Shown: piece after piece, positions 8,250-17,442 of the stretch
Layout: every line of letters starts with the position of its first letter
How positions within the stretch are numbered: the stretch's first letter is position 1
Assembly (NCBI RefSeq): GCF_028446585.1
Contig: NZ_JAPFQL010000018.1
Location: forward strand, 1 to 40,473
Reading direction: 5' to 3'
Length of the DNA stretch: 40,473 nt
DNA from: Intrasporangium calvum
GTDB lineage: Bacteria; Actinomycetota; Actinomycetes; Actinomycetales; Dermatophilaceae
Translations under genes and position numbers: made by a program
Notes under the pieces: generated by a model
Databases searched by the model: none
The model's input: only the letters and a program-made list of their open reading frames with translations
Told to the model about the DNA's origin: nothing

Positions 8250-9624
8250 GCCGCACCTCCGGGTCCGCGGCCGGGGAGGGCGGGGAGGGCGGCCCTGCTG
8301 CCCGCTCCTGCTCCGGCTCCGGCGCCGGCTCCGGCACCGGCACGAAACGGAGGCGGTCGACGCGCCGTCGGGCCATCCCCGTCACGTGGATCCGCCACCC
8401 GGGCACCTCCACCACGTCCCCCACGACGGGCACCCGACCGAGGATCGCCATCACGAACCCGCCGACGGTCTCGTAGGTCGCGCCGTCCGGGACGTCCACG
8501 TCGAAGGCCTCGCGGATCTCGTCCGGTCGCCACAGGCCCGGCACCGTCCACGACCCGTCGGTCAGCTCCCGGCCGCTCTGGCGACGGCGATCGTGCTCGT
8601 CCGCGACCTCGCCGACGATCTCCTCCACCACGTCCTCGAGGGTGACGATCCCGGACGTCCCGCCGTACTCGTCGACGACCACGGCCATCTGGAAGCCACC
8701 CTGACGCAGCTGCCGCAGCAGAGGCTCGAGCTGGATGGTCTCGGGGACGACCAGGCGGTCCGACATGAGCGCGGACACCGGGACGTCCTTGCGGCGCTCG
8801 TGTGGGACAGCCATGGCCCGCTTGACATGGACGACCCCGTCCACGTCGTCCCAGTCGGTGCCGAGAACAGGGAAACGGGAGTGGCCCGTGCGCCGCGACA
8901 GCCGGAGGACGTCGTCGGCCGACTCGTCGCGGTGAATCCCCGCACACCTGACCCGTGGGGTCATGACGTCGTCCGCGGTGCGCTCGCCGAACCCCAACGT
9001 CCGGGTGAGCAGGCGCGCCGTCGTCACCTCGAGGGTGCCGGCCTCCGCCGACCGTTGGACGAGGCTCGCGAGCTCCTGAGGGGTGCGAGCGCCCGACAGC
9101 TCTTCCTGGGGCTCGATCCCGACGAACCGCAGGAACGCGTTGGCCGAGCCGTTGAGGACGAGGATGAGCGGCTTGGCGATGGTGGCGAAGACGCGGACGG
9201 GCAGGGCCACCACCTTCGCCGTCCCCAGCGGGGCCGAGATCCCGAGGAACTGCGGCAGCAGCTCGCCCAGGACCATCGACAGCACGGTGGCCAGAACGAG
9301 CGCCACACCGCTCGAGACGGGCGCGACGGCCGAGGGCGCCAGCCCCAGGCTGCCGAGCGGCCCAGCGAGCAGGCGGCCGATCGAGGGCTGCGCCAGGTAG
9401 CCGACGACCAGCGTGGTGATCGTGATGCCGACCTGGGCTGCGGAGAGCTGGGTGGACAGCTGCTTCAGGGACTGCAGGACGACCCGGGCTCGTGCATCGC
9501 CGCCGTCGATGGCGCGCTGGACCGTCGGACGATCCAGGGCCACCAGGGAGAACTCGGCCGCGACGAAGACCGCGGTGCCCGCGGTGAGCAGGACGGCCGC
9601 GACCAGCAGCAACCACTCCGTCAC
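8242..9624 (-). CDS. CNNM/CBS/CorC_HlyC membrane protein (hemolysin C-type)
   Basis: 460 aa. Domain order: CNNM/DUF21 membrane domain (about 1-190; VFVAAEFSLVALDRPTV, SAAQVGITITTLVVGYLAQP, VLGELLPQFLGI), CBS pair (about 205-330; MTPRVRCAGIHRDES, TGHSRFPVLG, VVVDEYGGTSGIVTLEDVVEEI) and a C-terminal CorC_HlyC domain (about 350-430; WTVPGLWRPDEIREAF, YETVGGFVM). The tail is Pro/Glu-rich and probably disordered. The GTG start at 9624 is preceded by GGGGAGG. It is the first gene of a two-gene unit with the shorter paralogue downstream. The likely role is divalent-cation (Mg2+/Co2+) efflux or homeostasis. Confidence 0.92.
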   Translation of the reverse strand: MTEWLLLVAAVLLTAGTAVFVAAEFSLVALDRPTVQRAIDGGDARARVVLQSLKQLSTQLSAAQVGITITTLVVGYLAQPSIGRLLAGPLGSLGLAPSAVAPVSSGVALVLATVLSMVLGELLPQFLGISAPLGTAKVVALPVRVFATIAKPLILVLNGSANAFLRFVGIEPQEELSGARTPQELASLVQRSAEAGTLEVTTARLLTRTLGFGERTADDVMTPRVRCAGIHRDESADDVLRLSRRTGHSRFPVLGTDWDDVDGVVHVKRAMAVPHERRKDVPVSALMSDRLVVPETIQLEPLLRQLRQGGFQMAVVVDEYGGTSGIVTLEDVVEEIVGEVADEHDRRRQSGRELTDGSWTVPGLWRPDEIREAFDVDVPDGATYETVGGFVMAILGRVPVVGDVVEVPGWRIHVTGMARRRVDRLRFVPVPEPAPEPEQERAAGPPSPPSPAADPEVRHG

Positions 9625-9666
9625 CGCAACCTCCCCTCGACCGTCACGAGCCCCTCCTGGGCGCCC

Positions 9667-9672
9667 ACTATA
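9667..9672 (-). promoter_or_regulatory. -10 box TATAGT for the CNNM gene pair
   Basis: TATAGT on the minus strand lies 42 bp upstream of the GTG start at 9624, giving a leader of about 36 nt that carries the GGGGAGG ribosome binding site. It lies in the 158-bp divergent spacer shared with the ABC exporter. Confidence 0.45.
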
Positions 9673-9694
9673 TGGAGGTACCGTCCTGCTGGGC

Positions 9695-9730
9695 ATGGAG
9701 GGCGAGGCCTCGTCGGCGTGGTGTGGTTGA
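9695..9730 (+). CDS. Possible 11-codon leader peptide upstream of the ABC exporter
   Basis: ATG at 9695 opens a reading frame MEGEASSAWCG that stops at 9730, 52 bp before the GTG of the exporter ATPase. A TACCGT box at 9679-9684 would start transcription only about 3 nt before this ATG. A GCGCA/TGCGC pair (9737-9755) follows the stop. It could be a regulatory leader, but such short frames arise by chance and the call is speculative. Confidence 0.2.
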   Translation: MEGEASSAWCG

Positions 9731-9782
9731 GTTGGTGCGCACATCAGGTTTGCGCCCTTCGGGGGCCTTGAAGGAGGCGTCA

Positions 9783-10946
9783 GTGACAGCCGCATCGGCC
9801 GGGACACCCAGTCAGTCCGCCCTGGGCGGCCCCACCCCGGCGGTCGACCCCACGAGAGGCCGGATCGAGGTCCGCGGGCTGACGAAGCGGTTCGGCCGGT
9901 TCACCGCCGTCGACCACCTCGACCTCGACGTCGTGCCCGGACGGATCACCGGCTTCCTCGGCCCCAACGGCGCCGGCAAGACGACGACCCTGCGCATGCT
10001 CCTCGGGCTGATCCGTCCGACTGCGGGCACCGCCACCATCGAGGGCCGCCGCTACCACGACATCCCCAACCCGCTCACCGTCGTCGGCTCGGCGCTCGAG
10101 GCGACCAACTTCCACCCGGGCCGGAGCGGTCGCAACCACCTTCGCGTGCTGGCGGACGCCGCCGGGATCGACCGGCGGCGCGTGGACGAGATGCTGGAGC
10201 TGGTGGGGATCCCGGCCGCAGCGAGCAAGCGTGCCGGCGGCTACTCGATGGGGATGCGGCAGCGGCTGGGGCTCGCCGGGGCCCTGCTCGGCGACCCGCG
10301 CGTCATCATCCTGGACGAGCCGGCCAACGGCCTCGACCCGGACGGGATCCGGTGGCTGCGCGGCTTCCTCCGGCACCTGGCCTCCGAGGGTCGCACCCTG
10401 CTCATCTCGAGCCACCTCCTGTCCGAGGTCGAGCAGACCGTCGACGACGTCGTCATCATCGCCAACGGCAAGCGGGTCGCGCAGGGCACTGTCGACGAGC
10501 TGCGCGGCGACCCGACCGCCTTCGTCCGCACGTCCGATCCCGACCGGCTCGCGAGCACGCTCGCCGGACGCGGCCTGAGCGTGGCCCGCCGGGACGGCGG
10601 TCTCAGGGTGACGACGAACGACCTGGCCATGGTGGGAGACCTGGCCCACGCTGCGGACATCGCCATCCACGAGCTGCGCTCGGAGAAGACCCACCTCGAG
10701 GAGCTCTACTTCACGCTCACGGACCAGGACCAGTACCGCAACCGCAACCTCGGGGATGCAGAAGGCACGGGTCCCGGCGGCCCGGTGGACCGAGAGCTCG
10801 GCCAGCTGCCCCCGCCCACCGGGAGACCGGTGGAGCGCCCCCAGCCGCCGGACCCCGACGGCGCGAGCGGCGAGACGGGCCGGGACGGCACCACCGTCGG
10901 CGACTCGGCCCCGACCCGGACGGCGCGACAGGAGAACGGGTCATGA
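9783..10946 (+). CDS. ABC exporter ATPase subunit
   Basis: 387 aa. Cytosolic nucleotide-binding subunit of a DrrA/CcmA-type exporter. Walker A is LGPNGAGKTTT (residues 59-69), the ABC signature GGYSMGMRQRLGLAGALLG, Walker B VIILDEPANGLDP, and the H-loop is in LLISSHLLSEVEQ. After the catalytic core (about 27-230) comes an accessory region to about residue 320, then an unusual 65-residue Gly/Pro/Arg-rich low-complexity tail. The GTG start at 9783 has AAGGAG 6 nt upstream; the frame is open further upstream but has no ribosome binding site. The stop overlaps the permease start (ATGA). The substrate is unknown; these two-gene exporters carry peptides, antibiotics or lipids. Confidence 0.93.
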   Translation: MTAASAGTPSQSALGGPTPAVDPTRGRIEVRGLTKRFGRFTAVDHLDLDVVPGRITGFLGPNGAGKTTTLRMLLGLIRPTAGTATIEGRRYHDIPNPLTVVGSALEATNFHPGRSGRNHLRVLADAAGIDRRRVDEMLELVGIPAAASKRAGGYSMGMRQRLGLAGALLGDPRVIILDEPANGLDPDGIRWLRGFLRHLASEGRTLLISSHLLSEVEQTVDDVVIIANGKRVAQGTVDELRGDPTAFVRTSDPDRLASTLAGRGLSVARRDGGLRVTTNDLAMVGDLAHAADIAIHELRSEKTHLEELYFTLTDQDQYRNRNLGDAEGTGPGGPVDRELGQLPPPTGRPVERPQPPDPDGASGETGRDGTTVGDSAPTRTARQENGS

Positions 10947-11746
10947 GCAAGGCCATCAAGGCAGAGTTCCGCAAGTTCTTCACCACGCGGCTTTGGTGGG
11001 GCATGCTCATCGCGATCGTCGTCGCCGGGGCCGCGCTCGCTGCCCTCTTCGCGTTGCTCTTCACCAGTGACACCGTCATGCGAGGCGACGGGATGGGAGT
11101 CCCGACCAGCGACGCCGACCTGGCGCGGACGGCGTTCACCAGTGGCATCGGCGTCGGCTACCTGCTCACCCTCGCCATCGGCGTCATGACCGTCGGCGCG
11201 GAGTACCGGCACAAGACCATCACCGCGACCTTCCTGGCCGAGCCGAAACGAAGCGTCGTCATGGGGGCCAAGACGATCCTGCTCCTCGTGGTCGGCGCGA
11301 TGTACGGCGCAGCGTCGCTCCTCGCGTCAGTGGCCACAGGGGCCGCGATTCTCTCGTCCCGCGGCCACGAGCCCTTCGCCGACCCCGAGATCTGGCGCAC
11401 GCTCGCCCTCTCGCTGCTCGTGCTCGGCCTGTGGGCTCTCATCGGCCTCGGGGTCGGCATCCTCATCCCCAACCAGGTCGCCGCCCTGCTCATCGCCGTC
11501 GGCGTCGCCTGGATCGTCGAGCCGATCGTCGGCGCGGTGCTCCCGCTGAGCGAGATCGGCGGCAGCATCGCCCGCTACCTGCCGTCGCAGGCGACCAACG
11601 CCACCCTCGACATCCAGACCGTCGGTTTCGGCGGGCCCGTCACCGACCAGCTGCCCTGGTGGGGCGGGGCTCTCGTCCTCACCGGCTACGCCGTGGTGAT
11701 GGCCCTCATCGGCACGCTCCGGACGGTCCGCTCCGACATCTCCTGA
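10943..11746 (+). CDS. ABC exporter permease subunit (ABC-2 type)
   Basis: 267 aa with about six membrane segments: WWGMLIAIVVAGAALAALFA near residues 18-37, then segments around 70-87, 100-130, 150-172, 180-200 and 240-258. The TFTSGIGVGYLL and GAEYRHKTITATFLAEP pattern is typical of ABC-2 permeases partnered with DrrA-like ATPases. The start overlaps the ATPase stop (ATGA), and GGAG lies 7-10 nt upstream inside the ATPase gene, so the subunits are translationally coupled. About 120 bp separate it from kgd, with no strong terminator hairpin in between. Confidence 0.9.
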   Translation: MSKAIKAEFRKFFTTRLWWGMLIAIVVAGAALAALFALLFTSDTVMRGDGMGVPTSDADLARTAFTSGIGVGYLLTLAIGVMTVGAEYRHKTITATFLAEPKRSVVMGAKTILLLVVGAMYGAASLLASVATGAAILSSRGHEPFADPEIWRTLALSLLVLGLWALIGLGVGILIPNQVAALLIAVGVAWIVEPIVGAVLPLSEIGGSIARYLPSQATNATLDIQTVGFGGPVTDQLPWWGGALVLTGYAVVMALIGTLRTVRSDIS

Positions 11747-11805
11747 GGCCTCCATCGGCGGCTTTCGCCATTCAGACGTCTGTCGGGCCCCGGAAGGGTT
11801 GCGGC

Positions 11806-11811
11806 TAGGCT
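11806..11811 (+). promoter_or_regulatory. -10 box TAGGCT upstream of kgd
   Basis: TAGGCT lies 53 bp before the GTG of kgd, giving a leader of about 46 nt with an AAAGAGG ribosome binding site. No clear -35 hexamer is visible. Confidence 0.45.
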
Positions 11812-11864
11812 GACCCTGTACTTCGCATTGACGCACCCCAGGCAACGAAAGAGGCGCATTCGCC

Positions 11865-14800
11865 GTGTCTGATCAGTCCACGTCCGGTGACCCGATGGCA
11901 ACCTTCGGACCGAACGAATGGCTCGTAGACGAGCTGTACCAGCAGTACCTGACTGACAAGAACTCGGTGGACCGAGCCTGGTGGGAGTTCTTCGAGGACT
12001 ACAGTCCGCACGACGCGGACGCGCGCCGAGACGCAGCCCGGGCCAACGGCGCTCCCCCGGCCACGGCCGGCACGACGCCGGCCGCCAAGGCGCAGCCCGC
12101 ACCAGCCGCGAAGGCCGCGCCCGCAGCGGCCACACCCGCCCCGGCGCCGAACTCACAGCCTGCCCCGGCGAAGCCGGCTGCCGCCCCGGCGAAGCCGGCA
12201 GCCTCCCAGCCCACGACGGACGCGAAGGCCGTCAAGGCTGAGCCGAGCGCCCCGGCCTCGCCGAGCGCCCCCGGCGCCGACGGCGTCCCGCCGAAGCCCC
12301 GGGACATCCCCGCCGTCAAGGAGACCGGGCCGGTCAACGAGGACGTCCTCACGCCGCTGCGGGGCGCACCGGCGCGCGTCGTCGCCAACATGGAGACCTC
12401 CCTGGAGATCCCCACGGCCACGAGCGTGCGCGCCGTCCCGGCGAAGCTGCTCATCGACAACCGTGTCGTGATCAACAACCACCTCGCCCGTTCCCGGGGC
12501 GGCAAGGTCAGCTTCACGCACATCATCGGCTACGCCATGGTGAAGGCCCTGGCCGTCATGCCCGAGATGAACTACAGCTACGCGGAGAAGGACGGCAAGC
12601 CGGCCGTCCTTCAGCCGGCCCACGTCAACTTCGGGCTGGCCATCGACCTGCAGAAGCCCGACGGCTCGCGCACCCTCGTCGTCCCGTCGATCAAGTCGGC
12701 GGAGGAGATGGACTTCGTCCACTTCTGGACCGCCTACGAGGACATGGTCAAGAAGGCGCGCAACAACAAGCTGACCGTCGAGGACTTCCAGGGCACGTCG
12801 ATCTCACTGACCAACCCCGGCGGGATCGGCACGGTCCACTCCGTGCCGCGCCTCATGAAGGGCCAGGGCACCATCATCGGCGTCGGCGCGCTGGACTACC
12901 CGGCCGAGTGGCAGGGCGCGAGCACCGAGACGCTCAACCGCAACGCCGTCAGCAAGATCCTCACCCTCACGTCGACCTACGACCACCGGATCATCCAGGG
13001 TGCCGTGAGCGGAGACTTCCTCCGCGTCATCCACGAGCTGCTCCTCGGTGGCAACCGCTTCTACGACGAGATCTTCGAGTCGCTGCGCATCCCCTACGAG
13101 CCGGTCCGCTGGGTGCAGGACATCGACTCCTCGCACGATGACGACATCAACAAGGTCGCCCGGGTGCAGGAGCTCATCCATGCCTACCGCGTCCGCGGCC
13201 ACCTCATGGCCGACACCGACCCGCTCGAGTACAAGCAGCGCAGGCACCACGACCTCGACGTCACGACCCACGGCCTGACCCTCTGGGACCTCGACCGCAC
13301 CTTCGCCACCGGCGGCTTCGGCGGCGCCCCGTTCCTCAAGCTGCGCAAGATCCTCGGCATCCTGCGCGACTCGTACTGCCGCACCGTCGGCATCGAGTAC
13401 ATGCACATCCAGGACCCGGACCAGCGCAAGTGGATCCAGGACAAGATGGAGGTGCCCTACAAGAAGATCTCGCGCGAGGAGCAGCTGCGGATCATGCGGC
13501 GGCTCAACGCCGCCGAGGCCTTCGAGACGTTCCTCCAGACCAAGTTCGTCGGCCAGAAGCGCTTCTCGCTCGAGGGTGGCGAGTCGGTCATCGCCCTGCT
13601 GGACCGCATCCTCTGGCGGGCTGCCGGCGACGACCTCGACGAGGTCTGCATCGGTATGCCGCACCGCGGACGCCTCAACGTGCTCGCCAACATCGCCGGC
13701 AAGTCCTATGGCCAGATCTTCCGCGAGTTCGAGGGCAAGCAGGACCCGCAGTCGGTGCAGGGCTCCGGTGACGTGAAGTACCACCTCGGCACCGAGGGCG
13801 AGTTCCACACCGAGGACGGCAAGAGCACCAAGGTCTATCTCGCGGCCAACCCCTCGCACCTCGAGGCCGTCAACCCGGTCCTCGAGGGGATCGTCCGGGC
13901 CAAGCAGGACCGGCTCAACCTGGCCGGCGAGTCCTTCCCGGTGCTGCCCGTCCTCCTGCACGGTGACGCCGCCTTCGCCGGTCAGGGGGTCGTCGCCGAG
14001 ACCCTCAACCTCTCGCAGCTGCGCGGCTACCGGACCGGCGGCACGATCCACATCGTCATCAACAACCAGGTCGGCTTCACCACCTCCCCCAGCTCGTCCC
14101 GCTCGTCCGTCTACTCGACGGACGTGGCCAGGATGATCCAGGCGCCGATCTTCCACGTCAACGGCGACGACCCGGAGGCCTGCGTGCGGGTCGCCGAGCT
14201 GGCCTACGAGTTCCGCCAGGAGTTCAACAAGGACGTCGTCGTCGACATGGTGTGCTACCGCCGACGCGGGCACAACGAGGGCGACGACCCGTCGATGACC
14301 CAGCCGCTGATGTACAACCTGATCGAGGCCAAGCGCTCGGTCCGCAAGCTCTACACCGAGTCGCTCATCGGCCGCGGCGACATCAGCGTGGAGGACGCAG
14401 AGGCGGCCCTGCGTGACTACCAGCAGCAGCTCGAGCGAGTCTTCATCGAGACCCGGGAGGCGGCCAAGGAGCAGCCCACACACGCGGCCACTCCTGCGGA
14501 CCCCGACACCGAGGTGCCCGACAACGCCGGTCTGGAGAAGCCCACCGCCCAGGTGCTCGACGACCGTGCACCCCATCGGTCCTCCTCCAAGACGGGTGTG
14601 CCGGCGGAGACCATCGCTCAGATCGGCCAGGTGTTCGGCAGCCCGCCGGCCGGCTTCACGGTTCACCCCAAGCTCAAGCAGCTGATGGACCGTCGCGTGC
14701 AGATGGTCCACGAGGGTGGCATCGACTGGCCGATGGCCGAGCTGCTGGCCTTCGGCACCCTCCTCAAGGAGGGGACGCCGATCCGTCTCGCCGGCCAGGA

Positions 14801-15764
14801 CAGCCGCCGCGGCACCTTCGTCCAGCGGCACGCCGTGCTCATCGACAAGAACACCGCGGAGGAGTGGACCCCGCTCCTCTACCTCGGCGAGGGCCAGGCC
14901 CGCTTCTGGGTCTACGACTCGCTGCTGTCCGAGTACGCCGCGATGGGCTTCGAGTACGGCTACTCGGTGGAGCGCCCGGACGCCCTCGTGCTCTGGGAGG
15001 CGCAGTTCGGCGACTTCGCCAACGGCGCGCAGACCATCGTCGACGAGTTCATCAGCAGCTCCGAGCAGAAGTGGGGGCAGCGCAGCTCTGTCGTCCTGCT
15101 CCTGCCGCATGGCTATGAGGGACAGGGGCCGGACCACAGCTCGGCGCGCATCGAGCGCTACCTGCAGCTCTGCGCCGAGAACAACATGACGGTCGCCTAC
15201 CCGTCGACGGCGGCCAGCTACTTCCACCTGCTGAGGCGCCAGGCCTACGCGCGACCCCGCACCCCCCTCGTCGTCTTCACGCCGAAGTCGATGCTGCGCA
15301 GCAAGGCCGCCGCGAGTGACGTCGAGGCCTTCACGCAGGGCGGCTTCCAGCCGGTCCTGGCCGATCACCAGGGCGTCACCGACAACGTCGACCGCGTCCT
15401 GTTCGCCTCCGGCAAGGTCGTCCACGAGCTCGACGCCGAGCGGGCCAAGCGCGAGGACAGGTCTACCGCGATCGTCCGGGTGGAGCAGCTCTATCCGATC
15501 CCGGTCGACGAGATCCGCGAAGCAGCAGCGCGCTACCCCGGCGCCGAGCTGGTGTGGGTCCAGGACGAGCCGCGCAACCAGGGCGCCTGGCCGCTCATGG
15601 CCCAGTGGCTGCACGAGGACCTCTCCGCGGTCGGTGAGACCCGCCCGTGGCGAGTGGTGGCGCGCAAGGCTTCCGCGTCCCCGGCGACCGGCTCCACGAA
15701 GAAGCACGCCGCCGAGCAGGCCGAGCTGATGGACCAGGCGTTCGGCCGGACCCAGGCAGGCTGA
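11865..15764 (+). CDS. kgd: Multifunctional 2-oxoglutarate decarboxylase/dehydrogenase E1-E2 (Kgd/OdhA type)
   Basis: 1299 aa. This actinobacterial fusion catalyses ThDP-dependent decarboxylation of 2-oxoglutarate in the TCA cycle and, with E2/E3 partners, succinyl-CoA formation. Order: N-terminal helix ([17 protein letters not shown], about 15-31); Ala/Pro/Lys linker (about 50-145) containing a near-identical 21-nt duplication (PAKPAA twice); E2-like acyltransferase domain (about 150-400) with DHRIIQGA (His374) in place of the usual DHRxxDG; then the E1 domain with [35 protein letters not shown] and [19 protein letters not shown]. The GTG start has AAAGAGG upstream. There is no lipoyl domain, as is normal for this family. 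Regulation in relatives is through a phosphorylated FHA protein (OdhI/GarA), which is not encoded here. Confidence 0.97.
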   Translation: MSDQSTSGDPMATFGPNEWLVDELYQQYLTDKNSVDRAWWEFFEDYSPHDADARRDAARANGAPPATAGTTPAAKAQPAPAAKAAPAAATPAPAPNSQPAPAKPAAAPAKPAASQPTTDAKAVKAEPSAPASPSAPGADGVPPKPRDIPAVKETGPVNEDVLTPLRGAPARVVANMETSLEIPTATSVRAVPAKLLIDNRVVINNHLARSRGGKVSFTHIIGYAMVKALAVMPEMNYSYAEKDGKPAVLQPAHVNFGLAIDLQKPDGSRTLVVPSIKSAEEMDFVHFWTAYEDMVKKARNNKLTVEDFQGTSISLTNPGGIGTVHSVPRLMKGQGTIIGVGALDYPAEWQGASTETLNRNAVSKILTLTSTYDHRIIQGAVSGDFLRVIHELLLGGNRFYDEIFESLRIPYEPVRWVQDIDSSHDDDINKVARVQELIHAYRVRGHLMADTDPLEYKQRRHHDLDVTTHGLTLWDLDRTFATGGFGGAPFLKLRKILGILRDSYCRTVGIEYMHIQDPDQRKWIQDKMEVPYKKISREEQLRIMRRLNAAEAFETFLQTKFVGQKRFSLEGGESVIALLDRILWRAAGDDLDEVCIGMPHRGRLNVLANIAGKSYGQIFREFEGKQDPQSVQGSGDVKYHLGTEGEFHTEDGKSTKVYLAANPSHLEAVNPVLEGIVRAKQDRLNLAGESFPVLPVLLHGDAAFAGQGVVAETLNLSQLRGYRTGGTIHIVINNQVGFTTSPSSSRSSVYSTDVARMIQAPIFHVNGDDPEACVRVAELAYEFRQEFNKDVVVDMVCYRRRGHNEGDDPSMTQPLMYNLIEAKRSVRKLYTESLIGRGDISVEDAEAALRDYQQQLERVFIETREAAKEQPTHAATPADPDTEVPDNAGLEKPTAQVLDDRAPHRSSSKTGVPAETIAQIGQVFGSPPAGFTVHPKLKQLMDRRVQMVHEGGIDWPMAELLAFGTLLKEGTPIRLAGQDSRRGTFVQRHAVLIDKNTAEEWTPLLYLGEGQARFWVYDSLLSEYAAMGFEYGYSVERPDALVLWEAQFGDFANGAQTIVDEFISSSEQKWGQRSSVVLLLPHGYEGQGPDHSSARIERYLQLCAENNMTVAYPSTAASYFHLLRRQAYARPRTPLVVFTPKSMLRSKAAASDVEAFTQGGFQPVLADHQGVTDNVDRVLFASGKVVHELDAERAKREDRSTAIVRVEQLYPIPVDEIREAAARYPGAELVWVQDEPRNQGAWPLMAQWLHEDLSAVGETRPWRVVARKASASPATGSTKKHAAEQAELMDQAFGRTQAG

Positions 15765-15796
15765 CCGGCCCACTACCGCTGGTCAACGGCACGTCG

Positions 15797-15831
15797 GCCG
15801 GCGCTCACCGCCCTGCGCGGTGGGCGCCGGC
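15797..15831 (+). terminator. Terminator hairpin after kgd
   Basis: A 15-bp stem (GCCGGCGCTCACCGC paired with GCGGTGGGCGCCGGC, one G-T wobble) with a 5-nt loop begins 33 bp past the kgd stop codon. It has no U-run. The next gene has its own promoter at 15870. Confidence 0.75.
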
Positions 15832-15869
15832 ACCGGCCGAGCCTCCGCCGCGGCACGAAGCCCACGCGA

Positions 15870-15875
15870 TAATCT
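15870..15875 (+). promoter_or_regulatory. Leaderless promoter -10 box (TAATCT) of the DUF6104 gene
   Basis: TAATCT is followed by 6 nt and then the GTG start, so the transcript probably begins at the start codon. The overlapping hexamer GATAAT fits an 8-nt spacing less well. Confidence 0.6.
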
Positions 15876-15881
15876 CCGAGG

Positions 15882-16055
15882 GTGTATTTCACGGACCGCG
15901 GCATCGAGGAGCTCGCCAGTCGACGCGGCGAGGAAGAAGTCAGCCTGGACTGGCTCGCCGACCAGCTGAGGACCTTCGTCGACCTCAATCCCGAGTTCGA
16001 GGTGCCCATCGAACGCCTGGCGACCTGGCTGGCCCGACTCGACGACGAGGACTGA
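15882..16055 (+). CDS. DUF6104 family protein, 57 aa
   Basis: Short conserved actinobacterial protein beginning MYFTDRGIEELASRRGEEEV and ending RLATWLARLDDED. I recognise it as the DUF6104 family, whose members are almost all this size; no function is established. It is strongly acidic with a helical pattern (SLDWLADQLRTFVDLNP, PIERLATWLARL), suggesting a small soluble protein that binds a partner. The GTG start is leaderless. Its stop is 4 nt before the start of the SGNH hydrolase gene, and a GAGGA sequence near its 3' end (about 16046) can serve as that gene's ribosome binding site, so they are probably one operon. It is easily missed by length cut-offs. Confidence 0.9.
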   Translation: MYFTDRGIEELASRRGEEEVSLDWLADQLRTFVDLNPEFEVPIERLATWLARLDDED

Positions 16056-16059
16056 CGAC

Positions 16060-16899
16060 GTGACCGACTCCGCCAACGGCTCCGACAACGGCTCCGACAG
16101 GCAGCCCTACGGCGTCGGACCGGCCTACCCTTCCGCGCACACCCGCTTCGACGACGCCGCCTCGGCCCAACGGCCCTTCCGCGGACCCGCTGCCGAGTCG
16201 AGCGCCCCGGAGGAGCCGCCCGCTCCCGCCGAGGATCCGGCTGCGTCCAGTGAGCCGCCCCGGGAGCCGTACTTCGCCCCCAGCACCGATTTCACGGTGG
16301 CCGAGGGCGTCCGCGACGTCGGCATGGTCTTCGTCGGCGCCTCGACGACGGCGGGCTACGGAGACCCGAAGGGACTGGGCTGGGTCGGGCGGGTCGTCGC
16401 CCGGACCCAGCACCCGGACGTCGACCTCACCGCCTACAACCTCGGTATCCGCGGCAGCACGTCGGGTGACGTCGTCGCCCGGTGGTCGGCAGAGTCGCAG
16501 CCGCGCTGGAAGGGCCGATCGGAGCGTCGCCTCGTGCTCTCCTTCGGCACCGACGACATCCTGAGTGGGATGACCATGGCCCGGTCCCGTCTCAACCTTG
16601 CCAACGTCATCGACGAGGCCACGAGCGCCGGCATCGGCGTCTTCGTCGTGGGCCTGACGCCCTCCCTCGATGGCGAGCTCAACCGGCGCATCGAGGCGCT
16701 GGCCGAGGCCCAGGCCGACGTGTGCTCCAGACGAGGCGTCACCTACGTCGACTGCTTCCGGCCGCTCGCGAGCCACGACCAGTGGATGGCGGACCTGGCC
16801 GCCAGCCCGGACCGCGCCCACCCCGGCCAGGCCGGCTACGGCCTGATCGCCTGGCTCGTCCTGCACAACGGCTGGAACGACTGGCTGTCTCTGCGCTGA
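16060..16899 (+). CDS. SGNH/GDSL-type hydrolase with disordered N-terminus
   Basis: 279 aa. Residues 1-75 are rich in Ser, Pro, Ala and Glu and look disordered, with a 12-nt tandem duplication (NGSDNGSD) at the start. The SGNH fold follows: block I as VFVGASTTAGYGD with nucleophile Ser95, block II around YNLGIRGSTSGDV (Gly), block III SFGTDDI where Asp replaces the usual Asn of GxND, and block V DRAHPGQAGY with Asp251/His254. No signal peptide is seen, so it is probably cytosolic. The GTG start at 16060 is 4 nt after the DUF6104 stop. Substrate unknown; families with this layout include esterases, lipases and acyltransferases. Confidence 0.88.
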   Translation: MTDSANGSDNGSDRQPYGVGPAYPSAHTRFDDAASAQRPFRGPAAESSAPEEPPAPAEDPAASSEPPREPYFAPSTDFTVAEGVRDVGMVFVGASTTAGYGDPKGLGWVGRVVARTQHPDVDLTAYNLGIRGSTSGDVVARWSAESQPRWKGRSERRLVLSFGTDDILSGMTMARSRLNLANVIDEATSAGIGVFVVGLTPSLDGELNRRIEALAEAQADVCSRRGVTYVDCFRPLASHDQWMADLAASPDRAHPGQAGYGLIAWLVLHNGWNDWLSLR

Positions 16900-16908
16900 G
16901 GGGCGGAG

Positions 16909-16943
16909 GCCGGCGTCGGGCTGGGGAGAGGGGCCCGACCGGC
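16909..16943 (+). terminator. Hairpin after the SGNH hydrolase gene
   Basis: GTCGGGC (16915-16921) pairs with GCCCGAC (16933-16939), and flanking GCCG/CGGC can extend the stem across a small bulge. It lies between convergent genes and could serve both. Confidence 0.45.
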
Positions 16944-16986
16944 TGGACCCGCCGTGGCCTTCGTCACAGTAGAGCCGGCTGGCTCC

Positions 16987-17430
16987 TCAGCCTCGCGGCT
17001 CTGGCTCCCCCGGCAGCCGTGCCGGGGCCGGCGCTGCCGCCACGGCGGCCACCAGGCAGGCGCCCGACAGCAGTGCCAGCCCGATGGCGAGCAGGGTCTG
17101 CTCGGACTGGTGCAGGGACCACGCGACCGGCAGCAGGAGGGCGTTCCAGACGAGGGTGGGCGTCCGGGGCCAGCTCTGCCCGCGCAGCCACCCACGAGCC
17201 ACGAACAGCATGGCGATTCCGAAGATGAGGATGAGTGCCCCGGACGTGGCTGCGGTCGTCAGCGAGTCGGCGGCGCCGACCGCCATCTCGTAGCCGTAGA
17301 AGCCCGCGAGCAGCAGGAGGACCGACCCCTGGACCAGCATCAGCGCTCCGGCCGCTATGGGGGCCCGGGCCTTGCCGCGGGCGGCGACGAGTCGCTGGTC
17401 GGGCGGGGTCGGACGGGGCTCGTCGGTCAC
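16987..17430 (-). CDS. Small membrane protein of unknown function
   Basis: 147 aa with four predicted membrane segments (about residues 25-45, 60-80, 92-106 and 113-133), a short charged N-terminus (MTDEPRPTPPDQRLVAARGK) and a Pro-rich C-terminal tail. I do not recognise a named family. The start is GTG at 17430 with a TAGGCT box 6 nt upstream, making it leaderless. It is divergent from whiB1 across a 373-bp spacer. Confidence 0.75.
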   Translation of the reverse strand: MTDEPRPTPPDQRLVAARGKARAPIAAGALMLVQGSVLLLLAGFYGYEMAVGAADSLTTAATSGALILIFGIAMLFVARGWLRGQSWPRTPTLVWNALLLPVAWSLHQSEQTLLAIGLALLSGACLVAAVAAAPAPARLPGEPEPRG

Positions 17431-17436
17431 CGTTCG

Positions 17437-17442
17437 AGCCTA
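17437..17442 (-). promoter_or_regulatory. Leaderless promoter -10 box (TAGGCT) of the small membrane protein gene
   Basis: TAGGCT on the minus strand is followed by 6 nt and the GTG start at 17430. Confidence 0.6.

Noticed and set aside
12804..15773. 989-codon open frame antisense to kgd
   Set aside because: Low-complexity translation opposite an unambiguous kgd gene; a GC-bias shadow.
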